A stretch of 64,000 bases of DNA from Gemmatimonadota bacterium (GTDB lineage Bacteria > Gemmatimonadota > Gemmatimonadetes > Gemmatimonadales > GWC2-71-9). How positions within the stretch are numbered: position 1 is the stretch's first letter; each line of letters starts with the position of its first letter. The stretch lies in the NCBI GenBank assembly GCA_003222035.1, contig QHUS01000065.1:1-64000 (forward strand), in the 5' to 3' direction. The notes under the pieces are model-generated. The model was not told the DNA's origin, ran no database searches, and worked only from the letters and a program-made list of their open reading frames with translations. Positions 43,044-53,264 of the stretch are shown piece by piece. Position numbers and translations under genes: made by a program.

Positions 43044-44626
43044 CTCGACTCCTCGATGACGGTTCGACTCTGCTCCCGCAAGAACTGCGCGACGTAGTAC
43101 GGCCCGCACCCGCCCTTCCCCGTCGACCCCGATCCTTTCCACCCCGTGAACGGTTGTGCCCCGGGCCAGGCGCCCGTCGTGGCACCCGTGCGCTTGTTCA
43201 CGTAACACACGCCGGCCTCGATCTCGTCGAAGAACCGCTCGACCTCCGCCGCCTGCTTGGAGAAAATCCCCGCGGTGAGTCCGTACTCGACCTTGTTGGC
43301 TTCCGCGATCGCCTGCGCGAGCCCCGTCACCTCGCCGACCGCGAGCAGCGGCACGAACAGCTCCTCCAGGAAGAGCGTCGACGAAAGCGGCAGCCGGGCG
43401 ATGGTCGGCTCAACGAAGTGGCCGCGATTGAACACCTCACCCCGGAGACGGTCACCACCCAGCACGATCGTCCCCTCCTGGCGGGCCTGCGCCACGGCAC
43501 GCGCGAAACGGTCGGTGGCCGCGGTATTGATCACCGGCCCGAAGTACACGTCCCGCGCGGATGGGTCACCGCGCGTCAATGCCTTCGTTCTCTCGACCAG
43601 CTTCTCCACGAATGGCTGCGCCACGCGCCGGTGCACGTACACGCGCGAGGTGGCGCTGCATTTCTGGTTCTGCAGGCCGAACGCCGAGCGGGTCACCCCT
43701 TCCGCGGCCGCATCCAGGTCCGCCGAATCCATCACCACGCAGGCGTTCTTCCCCCCCATCTCCAGCAGGCACGGCTTGATCCATTGATGGGAAACGCCCT
43801 GATGGATGCGCATGCCGACCGCTTTCGAGCCCGTGAACACGACGCCGTCCACGCCCGGGTGCCGCCACAACGCCTCGCCTGTTACCTCCCCGGTGCCGGG
43901 GATGTAATTGAACACCCCGCGTGGCAGCCCCGCGTCGCGGTACACTTCGTACAGCTTGAGCCCCGTCCACGGCGTTTCCTCAGCTGGCTTGTAGACGACG
44001 GCATTCCCCGTCACCAGCGCGGCCGCCGACATCCCGGTGGACAGCGCCAGCGGGAAATTGAACGGAGCGATACAGGCAAACACGCCGTAGGGTCGCAAGA
44101 CGTCGGTGTTCCGCTCGACCGGAGTCACCTTCGCCATCTCGCGCACGAAGCCGTTCGCGTCCTCGAGCTCCTGGCAGTAATAGTCGATCAAATCGGCCGA
44201 CTCCTCGGCGTCGCCCATCGCCTCGAGCCGGCTCTTGCCGACCTCCAGGCACATGATCGCTGCGAGCTCGAACTTGCGCTCCCGGATGAGGGCCGCCGCC
44301 TTGCGGAGCAGGGCGACCCGCTCGCGCCACGGCCGCCGCGCCCAATCGCGCTGCGCGTCGCGTGCCGCCGCTACCGCCCGGCCTACCTGGTCCGGGGTCG
44401 CCGTCGCGAACCGGCCAAGCATCACGTGTGTGTCGATCGGCGAGGTGTCGACGATCGGTGGCCCACCCGATGGGACCGCCTCGCCGCCGATGTACATGGG
44501 ATAGTCGCGGCCGAGCTGGGCCCGTGTGCGTGCCAGCGCGGCGTCGAACTGACGGTGAAACTGCTCCCAGTCGACGTTGGCTGATGTGTACGTGACTTTG
44601 GATTGGCCGGCCGCTGTAGCTGTCAT
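43040..44626 (-). CDS. Aldehyde dehydrogenase, P5C/glutamate semialdehyde type
   Basis: A 528-residue NAD(P)-dependent enzyme. It has the typical PFNFPLALSTGMSAAALVTGN, EMGGKNACVV with the conserved Glu, and FGLQNQKCSATSRVYV with the catalytic Cys. The last motif and the tail YVNKRTGATTGAWPGAQPF match PruA/RocA-like enzymes, which oxidise glutamate gamma-semialdehyde to glutamate. Its context, between two aminotransferase genes, suggests proline, ornithine or omega-amino acid breakdown. The ATG at 44626 overlaps the previous stop by one base. Confidence 0.92.
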   Translation of the reverse strand: MTATAAGQSKVTYTSANVDWEQFHRQFDAALARTRAQLGRDYPMYIGGEAVPSGGPPIVDTSPIDTHVMLGRFATATPDQVGRAVAAARDAQRDWARRPWRERVALLRKAAALIRERKFELAAIMCLEVGKSRLEAMGDAEESADLIDYYCQELEDANGFVREMAKVTPVERNTDVLRPYGVFACIAPFNFPLALSTGMSAAALVTGNAVVYKPAEETPWTGLKLYEVYRDAGLPRGVFNYIPGTGEVTGEALWRHPGVDGVVFTGSKAVGMRIHQGVSHQWIKPCLLEMGGKNACVVMDSADLDAAAEGVTRSAFGLQNQKCSATSRVYVHRRVAQPFVEKLVERTKALTRGDPSARDVYFGPVINTAATDRFARAVAQARQEGTIVLGGDRLRGEVFNRGHFVEPTIARLPLSSTLFLEELFVPLLAVGEVTGLAQAIAEANKVEYGLTAGIFSKQAAEVERFFDEIEAGVCYVNKRTGATTGAWPGAQPFTGWKGSGSTGKGGCGPYYVAQFLREQSRTVIEESR

Positions 44627-45905
44627 CAGTTGTCCGTAACCCGTTGTCCGACCCCCTTCACCACGGTCTGGAGCGCTACTCCGAACCGTGCCACGATTTC
44701 GTCGATCTCGCTCTCTGTAATAATGAAAGGCGGGGCGATCATCACGAGGTCGCCGTTAGTGCCGTCCGCGTGACCAACATTGGGCCAGACGACCAGGCCC
44801 TCGGCTTGCGCCGCCTCGGTGAAGGTCTCGGCGAACCGGGCGGCGCGGGGAAACGGCGCGCACGTGGCCTTGTCCTCCACGAACTCGATTCCGGCGAGGA
44901 GCCCGCGTCCCCGGACGTCGCCCACGTGCGGTAGCGCGGCCAGAGCCCCGACCCGGCGCTGCAGCACCCTGCCCAGCTCGGCGCACCGCTCGACGAGCTT
45001 GTGGGCCTTCAGATGGCGCACGGCCGCCAGCCCGGCGGCGCACGCTACGGGGTGATGCGAGAAGGTCTGCGCGTGCATGAAGCTCCCCGAGCCGTCCACG
45101 ATCCCATCGATGATCCGCTCGGGTGCCGCCACGGCCGACAGCGCCGCGTACCCCCCGGAGATTCCCTTCCCCATGACGAGGATGTCGGGCACGACATCGT
45201 ACGGCTCGATCGCCCACCACGTCCCGGTGCGGCCGGCGCCGACGAGAATCTCGTCGGCCACGAATAAGACCTGGTGGCGGTCGCAGATCTCGCGGATGCG
45301 CGCGAAGTAGTCCGGGCGCGGCGTGGACGCGCCCGTGGACGACCCGCCGACCGGTTCCGCGATGAACGCTGCCACCTGGTCGGGACCGATACGCGCGATC
45401 GCGTGTTCGAGCGCAGCACCGCTGCATGCGGGGCAGCCCGCGTCCCGCCCCTTGCAGGGGCACCGGTATGGGTACGGTGCGGGGATACGCTGGACGTCCA
45501 CCAGCCATTCGCGGAAAAACATCCGGTAGTGCTCGCGGGCCGACGCCGACAACGCGAGCAGCGTGTTGCCGTGGTAGGCCGGCGCGAGCGCGATGATCAC
45601 GTGCTGAAGTACAGCTTGTCCAGATCGCCCGGGAGCGTGTCCGCGAGCTCGGCCGCGAGCGCTTCGATCGGCTCGTGTGTGAATTCCGTGCCCGAGAGAT
45701 ACCCGAACTGATTGGCCTGTTGCGCCAGCGCAGCAGCGATGGCGGGGTTCGAATGCCCGAGGTTGGCGACGAAGGCCCCGCCGACGGCATCCAGGTAGCG
45801 CTTGCCGCGGTCGTCCACGAGCCAGCAGCCCTCGCCGCGCACGATGCAGGGATACTCGTGCCCGAGCTTGCGGTAGAACACGTGGCTGTCGGGGTAGCGG
45901 TACAT
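44626..45905 (-). pseudogene. Second class III aminotransferase with an internal deletion
   Basis: The first 102 codons from 45905 are fine (MYRYPDSHVFYRKLGHEY, later ALAQQANQFGYLSGTEF), but they stop at KLYFST. The rest of the enzyme resumes in another frame at about 45600 with VIIALAPAYHGNTLLALS and runs to 44626. The piece expected between, the SGSEAVE...KLAR helix that binds the PLP phosphate, is absent, roughly 85 to 100 bases. A single-base error cannot restore it. The protein would lack a cofactor contact and is most likely dead, unless the assembly has collapsed two reads. A Cys cluster like that of the neighbour (RCPCKGRDAGCPAC) is present. A good ribosome binding site, GAGGAGA, precedes the ATG. 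Confidence 0.75.
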
Positions 45906-46063
45906 GACGTCTCCTCGGCCGAAAGCTATGGTGCCCGGCGTGACTCGGCGAGCGCCGCGTGCGGTCGGGCGCGCGGTGTAGGGGCGCAGCATGGTGCGCT
46001 CTACATTACGCCGCGCTCAGGGTCCGCGTACCTTTCGTGCAGTCCACCATCATCGGAATTCTC

Positions 46064-48028
46064 ATGTCCACGCGTGCTCGTCTGCTCGTCGCTCTCTCCC
46101 TGTCCCTGCCGTGCCCGGTATTCGCCCAGACCGGCGTCGTGACCCCGAACGACAATCTCGTGACCGACGGCTTACCCCCGGTGCCCGCGGTCATTGCCGA
46201 GGCGGCGCGCCCCTACAGCGAGTTCCGCGCGGCGGCGTTCTGGGACTGGCACCCCACGCGGCGCGAGATGATCATCGGGACCCGGTTTGGCGACGTGCCC
46301 CAGCTGCACCGGGTGCGGGCGCCCGGCGGTGACCGCACGCAGCTCACGTTCTTCCCCGACCCCGTATCGGGCGCGTCGTACCAGCCGACCGACGGCCGTT
46401 ACATCGTGTTCACCAAGGACATCGGGGGGGCCGAGTTCTTCCAGAAGTATCGCTATGACGCCGCCACCGGGGACATCACGCTGCTCACGGACGGCAAGTC
46501 GCGCAATGTGGGCGGCGCCTGGTCGCACAAGGGCGACCGGTATGCGTACATGTCCACGCGGCGCAACGGGCGCGACCTGGACCTCTGGGTAATGGACCCA
46601 GCCGACCCCGCAAGCGATCGCATGATAGCGCAGCTGGAGGGTGGCGGTTGGGCGCCCGCGGATTGGTCGCCCGATGACCGGCAGATCCTCCTGCTCCAGG
46701 GGATCTCCGTCAATGAGAGCTACCTCTGGCTGATTGACGCGTCGAGCGGTCAGAAGACGCTCCTCACGCCGAAGCAAGGCAACGACAGCGTGGCATTCGG
46801 CAACGCGCAATTCAGCCGTGATGGCAAGGGCGTATACCTCACCACGGATCGCGCCTCCGAGTTCCAGCGCCTCGCGTACCTGGACCTCGCTACCAAGCAA
46901 TACCGCGTGCTGACAGCCCGGATCCCGTGGGACGTGGACGACTTCGACCTGTCGCCCGACGGGCGCGCCATCGCGTTGGTCGCCAACGAAGACGGCGTGG
47001 ATGCGCTGCACGTTATCGACGCCGCGACGGGCGCCGAGCGTCGCATCCCAAAGCTGCCCACCGGTCTGCTTTCCGGCATCCGCTGGCGCAAACGCGGCGC
47101 GGAGCTCGGATTCACGCTGACTTCGGCGCGGGCGCCGGCCGACGCGTACTCGCTCGATCTTGGCAGCGGAACCGTCACGCGCTGGACCGAGAGCGAGACG
47201 GCGGGGCTCAACACCTCCGACTTTGCCAATGCCGAGCTGGTGCATTGGCCGAGCTTCGACAGCCGGTCGATTTCCGGCTTCCTCTATAAACCGCCGGCCC
47301 GCTTCACGGGCCGTCGTCCTGTGATCGTGAACATCCACGGCGGGCCCGAGGGCCAGTCGCGCCCCGGGTTTCTCGGTCGCAACAGCTTCTACGTGAACGA
47401 GCTCGGCGTCACGATCATTTTCCCCAACATCCGTGGCTCGACGGGCTATGGAAAGACGTTTCTCAAGCTCGACAACGGGGTGCTGCGGGAGGGGGCGTAC
47501 AAAGACATCGGCGCGCTGCTCGCGTGGATCCGCACGCGGCCCGATCTTGACGCCGACCACGTGCTGGTGACGGGTGGCAGCTACGGCGGCCACATGACGC
47601 TGGTGACGGCCACCCAGTACGATGGCCAGATTTGCTGCGCGGTGGACGTGGTGGGCATCTCGAACCTCGCGACGTTCCTCGAGCACACGTCGGGCTATCG
47701 TCAGGACCTGCGTCGTGTCGAGTACGGCGACGAGCGCGACTCGACGCTGCGCGCCTGGATGGAGCGCACGGCGCCGCTGAACAACGTGGACAAGGTGACC
47801 AAGCCGCTGTTCATCGTTCAGGGAATGAACGACCCGCGCGTCCCGCGCAGCGAGGCCGAGCAGATGCTGGCGGCGTTGAAGAAGCGCGGCGTGCCCGTGT
47901 GGTACTTGATGGCCAAGGACGAGGGACACGGGTTCCGCAAGAAGGGCAACCAGGACTTCCAGTTCTACGCCACGATTCTCTTTACCGAGCGGTTCCTGCT
48001 CGGCCGGGAAGTGTCGGCGACGCGGTAG
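46064..48028 (+). CDS. S9 family prolyl oligopeptidase-like peptidase, exported
   Basis: A 654-residue protein with a signal peptide (MSTRARLLVALSLSLPCPVFAQ), a TolB-like beta-propeller from about 50 to 390, and a C-terminal alpha/beta hydrolase. The nucleophile is in GGSYGGHM at Ser506. The catalytic Asp and His lie in the regions QGMNDPRVP and DEGHGFRKK. It is of the acylaminoacyl-peptidase / DPP IV kind and cleaves short peptides in the periplasm. The start at 46064 is the only one with a full signal peptide. It is convergent with the aldo/keto reductase (stops 3 bases apart) and divergent from the broken aminotransferase gene. Confidence 0.9.
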   Translation: MSTRARLLVALSLSLPCPVFAQTGVVTPNDNLVTDGLPPVPAVIAEAARPYSEFRAAAFWDWHPTRREMIIGTRFGDVPQLHRVRAPGGDRTQLTFFPDPVSGASYQPTDGRYIVFTKDIGGAEFFQKYRYDAATGDITLLTDGKSRNVGGAWSHKGDRYAYMSTRRNGRDLDLWVMDPADPASDRMIAQLEGGGWAPADWSPDDRQILLLQGISVNESYLWLIDASSGQKTLLTPKQGNDSVAFGNAQFSRDGKGVYLTTDRASEFQRLAYLDLATKQYRVLTARIPWDVDDFDLSPDGRAIALVANEDGVDALHVIDAATGAERRIPKLPTGLLSGIRWRKRGAELGFTLTSARAPADAYSLDLGSGTVTRWTESETAGLNTSDFANAELVHWPSFDSRSISGFLYKPPARFTGRRPVIVNIHGGPEGQSRPGFLGRNSFYVNELGVTIIFPNIRGSTGYGKTFLKLDNGVLREGAYKDIGALLAWIRTRPDLDADHVLVTGGSYGGHMTLVTATQYDGQICCAVDVVGISNLATFLEHTSGYRQDLRRVEYGDERDSTLRAWMERTAPLNNVDKVTKPLFIVQGMNDPRVPRSEAEQMLAALKKRGVPVWYLMAKDEGHGFRKKGNQDFQFYATILFTERFLLGREVSATR

Positions 48029-48030
48029 TC

Positions 48031-49017
<987 letters not shown>

Positions 49018-49112
49018 ACGTACTCCTGAAAGGATGGAACGTCCTAGCCGGGTGAACGCGGCTCCCAAGGATGATGTTCCGCCACCGCCCCCGACCGCGC
49101 TAGACTTCCCGC

Positions 49113-49580
49113 ATGCCATTACTGGATGTGTGGTGGAACCGCCTCGCCCCACTCCCTGGCGGTAAGCGGGTGTTCAGCTGGCTCCTGGCGTGGCTCGTGC
49201 CCTACACCGGCACGGTACGCCCGTACGTCCTCGAGCTCCTGCCCGGCCACGCCAAGGTCCGCATGGCCGATCGCCGCGCGGTCCGCAACCATCTACGCTC
49301 AATTCATGCGGTCGCGCTCGCGAATCTGGCTGAAGTGACGAGCGGTCTCGCGTTGACCAGCGCTTTACCGGCCAGCGCGCGCGGCATCCCGATCTCGCTC
49401 GCGATCACCTACTTGAAGAAGGCCCGCGGCACGTTGATCGCCCAGGCTGACGTCCGGATCCCGGACGCGAGCCGCGAGGCGGAGTACGATTTTGAATCCG
49501 TGATCTCGAACGCGGCCGGCGAAACGGTCGCCCGGGCGACGGTCCGCTGGCGGATCGGTCCCCGACCGTCGGCGACATGA
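49113..49580 (+). CDS. DUF4442 hotdog-fold protein
   Basis: A 155-residue protein with a hotdog fold of the PaaI/DUF4442 kind. [25 protein letters not shown] contains the central helix, and [13 protein letters not shown] and RATVRWRI form the strands. The His-Ala pair and Asn in the helix match thioesterase-type relatives. The stop overlaps the nitronate monooxygenase start (ATGA), so the two genes are coupled. It may hydrolyse or bind an acyl thioester. A TAGACT -10-like element lies 10 bases before the ATG. Confidence 0.82.
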   Translation: MPLLDVWWNRLAPLPGGKRVFSWLLAWLVPYTGTVRPYVLELLPGHAKVRMADRRAVRNHLRSIHAVALANLAEVTSGLALTSALPASARGIPISLAITYLKKARGTLIAQADVRIPDASREAEYDFESVISNAAGETVARATVRWRIGPRPSAT

Positions 49581-50560
49581 CCGGACTCGATACGGCTCTG
49601 ACCCGCGACGCGGGAATCGCGGTGCCGCTGATCGGCGGCGCGATGTTTCCATGCTCCAATCCCGAGCTCGTCGCGGCGGTGTCGGAGGGAGGCGGTATCG
49701 GCATCGTCCAGCCGCTCTCGATGGAATACGTCCACGGCCGGCTGTTACGGGACGGCCTCCGGCTGATCCGGCGACTGACGTCGAAGCCGATCGGCATGAA
49801 CGTGCTGATCGAGCAGTCGTCGAAGATCTACCTCGAGCGCATGAGCCGATACGTCGACATCGCCCTCGAAGAGGGCGTGCGGTTGTTCATCACCTCGCTC
49901 GGCAAACCGCGCTGGGTGGTGGATCGGGTGGCGCAGGCCGGGGGACTGGTCTACCACGACGTGACCGAGCGGAAGTGGGCGCTGAAAGGGCTCGAGTCGG
50001 GCGTGCGCGGCCTGATTGCCGTGAACCACCGGGCCGGTGGGCACGCCGGCCCCAAGAGTGCGGGGCAGCTGATGGACGAGCTAGGCGACCTGGGTGTCCC
50101 GCTCGTGTGCGCCGGTGGAATCGGCGACGCCGCCGGTTTCGTCGCGGCGCTTCACCTGGGGTACGCGGGCGCCCAGCTCGGCACCCGGTTCATCGCCACC
50201 GTGGAGTGCACGGCGCACCCGGAGTACAAGTCTGCCATCGTCGCGGCCGACGAGGACGACATCGTGCTCACCGAGCGGGTCACCGGAGTGCCGCTCGCGG
50301 TGATCCGCACGCCGTACGTCGAGCGTGTCGGCACGCGGGCAGGCCCGATCGCCCGCTGGCTGTTGCGGCAGCGCCGGACCAAGCACTTCATGCGCACCTG
50401 GTACACGCTCAACTCGGCGTGGCGACTGAAGCGCGGCCACTTCGCGGGACCGTCGTCGCGTGACTACTGGCAGGCGGGCAAGAGCGTGAGCGGCATCACG
50501 AGCATCGAGCCCGCCGGGGAGATCGTGCGACGGTTTGCCGCGGCGGCGCGAGACGGCTAG
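49577..50560 (+). CDS. Nitronate monooxygenase family flavoprotein
   Basis: A 327-residue FMN enzyme of the 2-nitropropane dioxygenase class. Motifs: PLIGGAMFPCSNPELVAAVSEGGGIG at the start, NHRAGGHAG with the conserved His pair, PLVCAGGIGD and LGYAGAQLGTRF for FMN. It oxidises alkyl nitronates, or in other members acts on enoyl substrates. It is translationally coupled to the hotdog gene. Its stop is close to the stop of the convergent DUF4397 lipoprotein gene. The coupling suggests one small detoxification or fatty acid-related unit, which is speculative. Confidence 0.9.
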   Translation: MTGLDTALTRDAGIAVPLIGGAMFPCSNPELVAAVSEGGGIGIVQPLSMEYVHGRLLRDGLRLIRRLTSKPIGMNVLIEQSSKIYLERMSRYVDIALEEGVRLFITSLGKPRWVVDRVAQAGGLVYHDVTERKWALKGLESGVRGLIAVNHRAGGHAGPKSAGQLMDELGDLGVPLVCAGGIGDAAGFVAALHLGYAGAQLGTRFIATVECTAHPEYKSAIVAADEDDIVLTERVTGVPLAVIRTPYVERVGTRAGPIARWLLRQRRTKHFMRTWYTLNSAWRLKRGHFAGPSSRDYWQAGKSVSGITSIEPAGEIVRRFAAAARDG

Positions 50561-50576
50561 CGGTACGAACGGCCCG

Positions 50577-51251
50577 TCAGTTCGGGTCGGGCACCAGTCG
50601 CCATGTGACGTGGCCCGCGGTCGAGTCGAGCACCACCACGGTGCGAGCCTGCCCCTCCGCGAGCGCAATCGGTCCGGTCGGGAGCAGTGTGTCGGTCACG
50701 CCGGCGTGCGAGATCACCACGCTCCACTCGCCCGGCGCGCCGTCGAAGTAGCGCGTCACGGCGCGAAAGCTGAGCGGCTGAGCGCTCACGACCATGCCGA
50801 CGCTGTCGGGCTGGGTCCGGCGGGCGTCGACGGCCGGCGCCGCCGCGGCATAGGACGCGAGCCGCAGCCGCGCATGCCCCGCCGCGGGCACGGCTCCCGT
50901 GTCGAGCACGAAGACCGGCTCTATCGTGTGTGTGCCGCCGGACATCGAATCGATGGCGAATACACTGTACCCGACGCCCTCCACCGCGGTGAACGAGACG
51001 ATGAGACTGTGCGTCGTGTCCGGTGGCACGAGGACCAGATCGTGCGGGCCCGGCGAGAGGAAGACTGTCCGGCTCAGGTCGCCGAAGCCGAGCGCGCTCC
51101 CCCTCACGCCATCGACAAACACCGTGAGGGACGGTCCACCGCGAATCGTGTGCAGCACGCGGACGCGCGCAGCCTGAGGCAGGGGCGGCTCGTTTCCGTT
51201 GCTGCACGCGCCGAGTAGTAGCAGCCCCAGTCCGGCTGCGAGCACGCGCAT
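50577..51251 (-). CDS. DUF4397 lipoprotein
   Basis: A 224-residue exported lipoprotein with the lipobox LLLLGAC and a DUF4397 domain: VRVLHTIRGGPSLTVFVDG, GPHDLVLVPPDTTHSL, then a second immunoglobulin-like half (VISHAGVTDTLLP). Such proteins are envelope beta-sandwich domains of unknown role. The ATG at 51251 is 11 bases behind the SDR stop, so the genes probably share a transcript. Confidence 0.83.
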   Translation of the reverse strand: MRVLAAGLGLLLLGACSNGNEPPLPQAARVRVLHTIRGGPSLTVFVDGVRGSALGFGDLSRTVFLSPGPHDLVLVPPDTTHSLIVSFTAVEGVGYSVFAIDSMSGGTHTIEPVFVLDTGAVPAAGHARLRLASYAAAAPAVDARRTQPDSVGMVVSAQPLSFRAVTRYFDGAPGEWSVVISHAGVTDTLLPTGPIALAEGQARTVVVLDSTAGHVTWRLVPDPN

Positions 51252-51262
51252 GAGCGGCCGTC

Positions 51263-52036
51263 TCACTGCGACCGGTCCACGACATACACGTTGCGCTGCG
51301 CCGTAGGCATGATCACGAGGTCGAGGATGTTCACGTGCTCCGGGAGATTCACGATGTAGGCGATCGCGTCCGCCACGTCGTCCGCGGTGAGCGGCTTGAA
51401 CCCCTGGTAGACGGCCGCCGCGCGCTCCTTGTCCCCGTGGAAGCGCACTTCGGAAAACTCGGTCTCGACGAAACCCGGATCCACGGCCGACACGCGGATC
51501 GGCGTTCCCGCTACGTCGAGGTTCATGCCTTCGGTGAGAGCGCGGACGCCGTACTTGGTGGCGTTGTACACGTTCCCCATGGGATAGGTCTGGTGGCCGG
51601 CGGTCGAACCCAGATTCACGACGTGCCCGCGGCGCTCGGTCACCATGCGCGGCAGGATCGCCCGACTGACGTTGAGCAGGCCTTTCAGGTTGGTGTCGAT
51701 CATGCGGTCCCAATCATCGGGATCGCCCTCTTGAAGCTTGCTCAGGCCGCTCGCGAGCCCGGCGTTGTTGACGAGCACATCGGGCACCCGGGCTGTTGCG
51801 ACCAGGTCTCCGGCCGCCCGCTCCACGGCTGCGCGGTCCCGCACGTCGACGGTGTCGAGCCACACGTTGATGGCGTGTCGCGCGCGCAGCCTGCCGGCGA
51901 GCGCCTCGAGCCGGTCGCGGCGCCGCGCCCACAACGCCAGGTCCGCGCCCTCGGCGGCGAACCGCCGCGCACACGCTTCGCCGATCCCCGAGCTGGCCCC
52001 GGTGATCAGAATGAGCTTCCCTTTGATGCGATTCAC
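51263..52036 (-). CDS. Short-chain dehydrogenase/reductase (YdfG-like)
   Basis: A 257-residue NAD(P) enzyme. TGASSGIGEAC binds the cofactor, VLVNNAGLASG marks the core, and the catalytic Ser and YNATK form the active site. NVYNATKYGVRALTEGMNLDVA with the short C-terminus VIMPTAQRNV matches YdfG, the NADP-dependent serine/3-hydroxy acid dehydrogenase group. The GTG at 52036 has a GGAGG ribosome binding site. A 13-bp tandem array lies just upstream of it. Confidence 0.92.
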   Translation of the reverse strand: MNRIKGKLILITGASSGIGEACARRFAAEGADLALWARRRDRLEALAGRLRARHAINVWLDTVDVRDRAAVERAAGDLVATARVPDVLVNNAGLASGLSKLQEGDPDDWDRMIDTNLKGLLNVSRAILPRMVTERRGHVVNLGSTAGHQTYPMGNVYNATKYGVRALTEGMNLDVAGTPIRVSAVDPGFVETEFSEVRFHGDKERAAAVYQGFKPLTADDVADAIAYIVNLPEHVNILDLVIMPTAQRNVYVVDRSQ

Positions 52037-52048
52037 GCCTACGCCTCC

Positions 52049-52100
52049 GCGTGACGGTTCCGCGCGACGTTTCTGCGTGACGTCTTTGCGCGACGTTCTT
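52049..52100. repeat. Four tandem 13-bp repeats upstream of the SDR gene
   Basis: The units are GCGTGACGGTTCC, GCGCGACGTTTCT, GCGTGACGTCTTT and GCGCGACGTTCTT (52049-52100), with one to five differences between units. They fill the short gap between the SDR ribosome binding site and the stop of the beta-propeller gene. They may be binding sites for a regulator or a short transcribed repeat. Confidence 0.65.
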
Positions 52101-52103
52101 CTC

Positions 52104-53264
52104 TTATCTCATGTTGCCGGTATGGCCTAACGAATGGCGACCAGGTTGTGGCCAAATACACAGTCCATGCGGCTCCCGGCCCACCGGGATACGGTGCGTG
52201 AGCCGCCCCGTGCTCGTGTCGAACACGTACACTTCATCGTCGTAGCGGCCCGAAACCCACAGCTCGCGCCCGTCCGCGCTCACGTTCCCCATGTCGGGAC
52301 TGCCCCCGCCGGGCACGGGCCACGTTGCCACGACGCGTCGCGTCCGCGGATCGAGCACGGTGATCGAGCCGGGGCCGTGGCGTCCGCCGGCTGTCGTGTT
52401 CCAGCCGCGGTTCGTCACATACATGAAGCGGCCGTCGCGACTCGGGTAGATCCCATGCGTGCCCCGCCCCGTCGGGATGAAACCGATGCGCCGGAACGCG
52501 ACCGGGTCAACGATGTACACGCCGTTCGCCTTCATGTCGGCGACGAAGAACGTCCGGCCATCCGGCGACGACCGGATGTCCTGGGGCATGGCGGTGCTGT
52601 CGAGTCCCCCAGGGTCGAGCGTCATGTAGCCCGTCACGGTCCGGGTCGCAAGGTCGAGCTTCAGGAGCTGCCCCGAGAACTCGCAGGTGGCAAGGGCGAA
52701 CCGCCCGTCGGCCGTGAACTCCATGTGGTCCACTCCCCGGCACTGGACCGGGATCGCCTGAACGAGCTTCATTGTCTCCACGTCCCGGAAATCGAGGCGC
52801 CTGCGCCGTTCCGCGACCACGAGGGCGAAGCGACCGTCGGGCGTGAAGTACAGGTTGTAGGGGTCCGCGACCGGGACGCTCGCGCCCTCCTGCCCGGTCG
52901 CGGGGTCGATGGGTGTCAGGGTGTTGCCGCGATTGTTCGCGACCCACAGCGTCGCCAGGTCGTACGACGGCACGACGTGCTGCGGCAGCGCGCCGGTCGC
53001 GAAGGTGCGCACCACGCGGTAGGTGTGCGGATCGATGACGGTAACCGTCCCGTCGAGCGAGTTCGGGACGTACACAAGGGGGCGGGCCGCCGCCGCGATG
53101 GGGGCCAGGCGATTAGCGGCCGCGCCCGCGTACAGGTTCACGGCGTCGGTGGATGCTTCGGTATCGGGCGCGGTTACGCGGGCGGCCGCGTGCCGGCGTT
53201 CGCCGCGGCAAGCTGCGGCGAACGCCGCAAGGCACACGATGACGCACGCCGGCGAGAGCTTCAT
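52104..53264 (-). CDS. YVTN-type beta-propeller lipoprotein
   Basis: A 386-residue exported protein. The signal sequence CLAAFAAAC has a lipobox-like end. The mature part has repeated beta-propeller blades (YVPNSLDGTVTVIDPHTYRVV, LWVANNRGNTLTPIDPATG, GRFALVVAERRRR, MYVTNRGWN). The family is common in exported proteins that may bind sugars or other ligands; no catalytic motif is seen. The ATG at 53264 overlaps the quinone reductase stop (ATGA). Confidence 0.85.
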   Translation of the reverse strand: MKLSPACVIVCLAAFAAACRGERRHAAARVTAPDTEASTDAVNLYAGAAANRLAPIAAAARPLVYVPNSLDGTVTVIDPHTYRVVRTFATGALPQHVVPSYDLATLWVANNRGNTLTPIDPATGQEGASVPVADPYNLYFTPDGRFALVVAERRRRLDFRDVETMKLVQAIPVQCRGVDHMEFTADGRFALATCEFSGQLLKLDLATRTVTGYMTLDPGGLDSTAMPQDIRSSPDGRTFFVADMKANGVYIVDPVAFRRIGFIPTGRGTHGIYPSRDGRFMYVTNRGWNTTAGGRHGPGSITVLDPRTRRVVATWPVPGGGSPDMGNVSADGRELWVSGRYDDEVYVFDTSTGRLTHRIPVGREPHGLCIWPQPGRHSLGHTGNMR

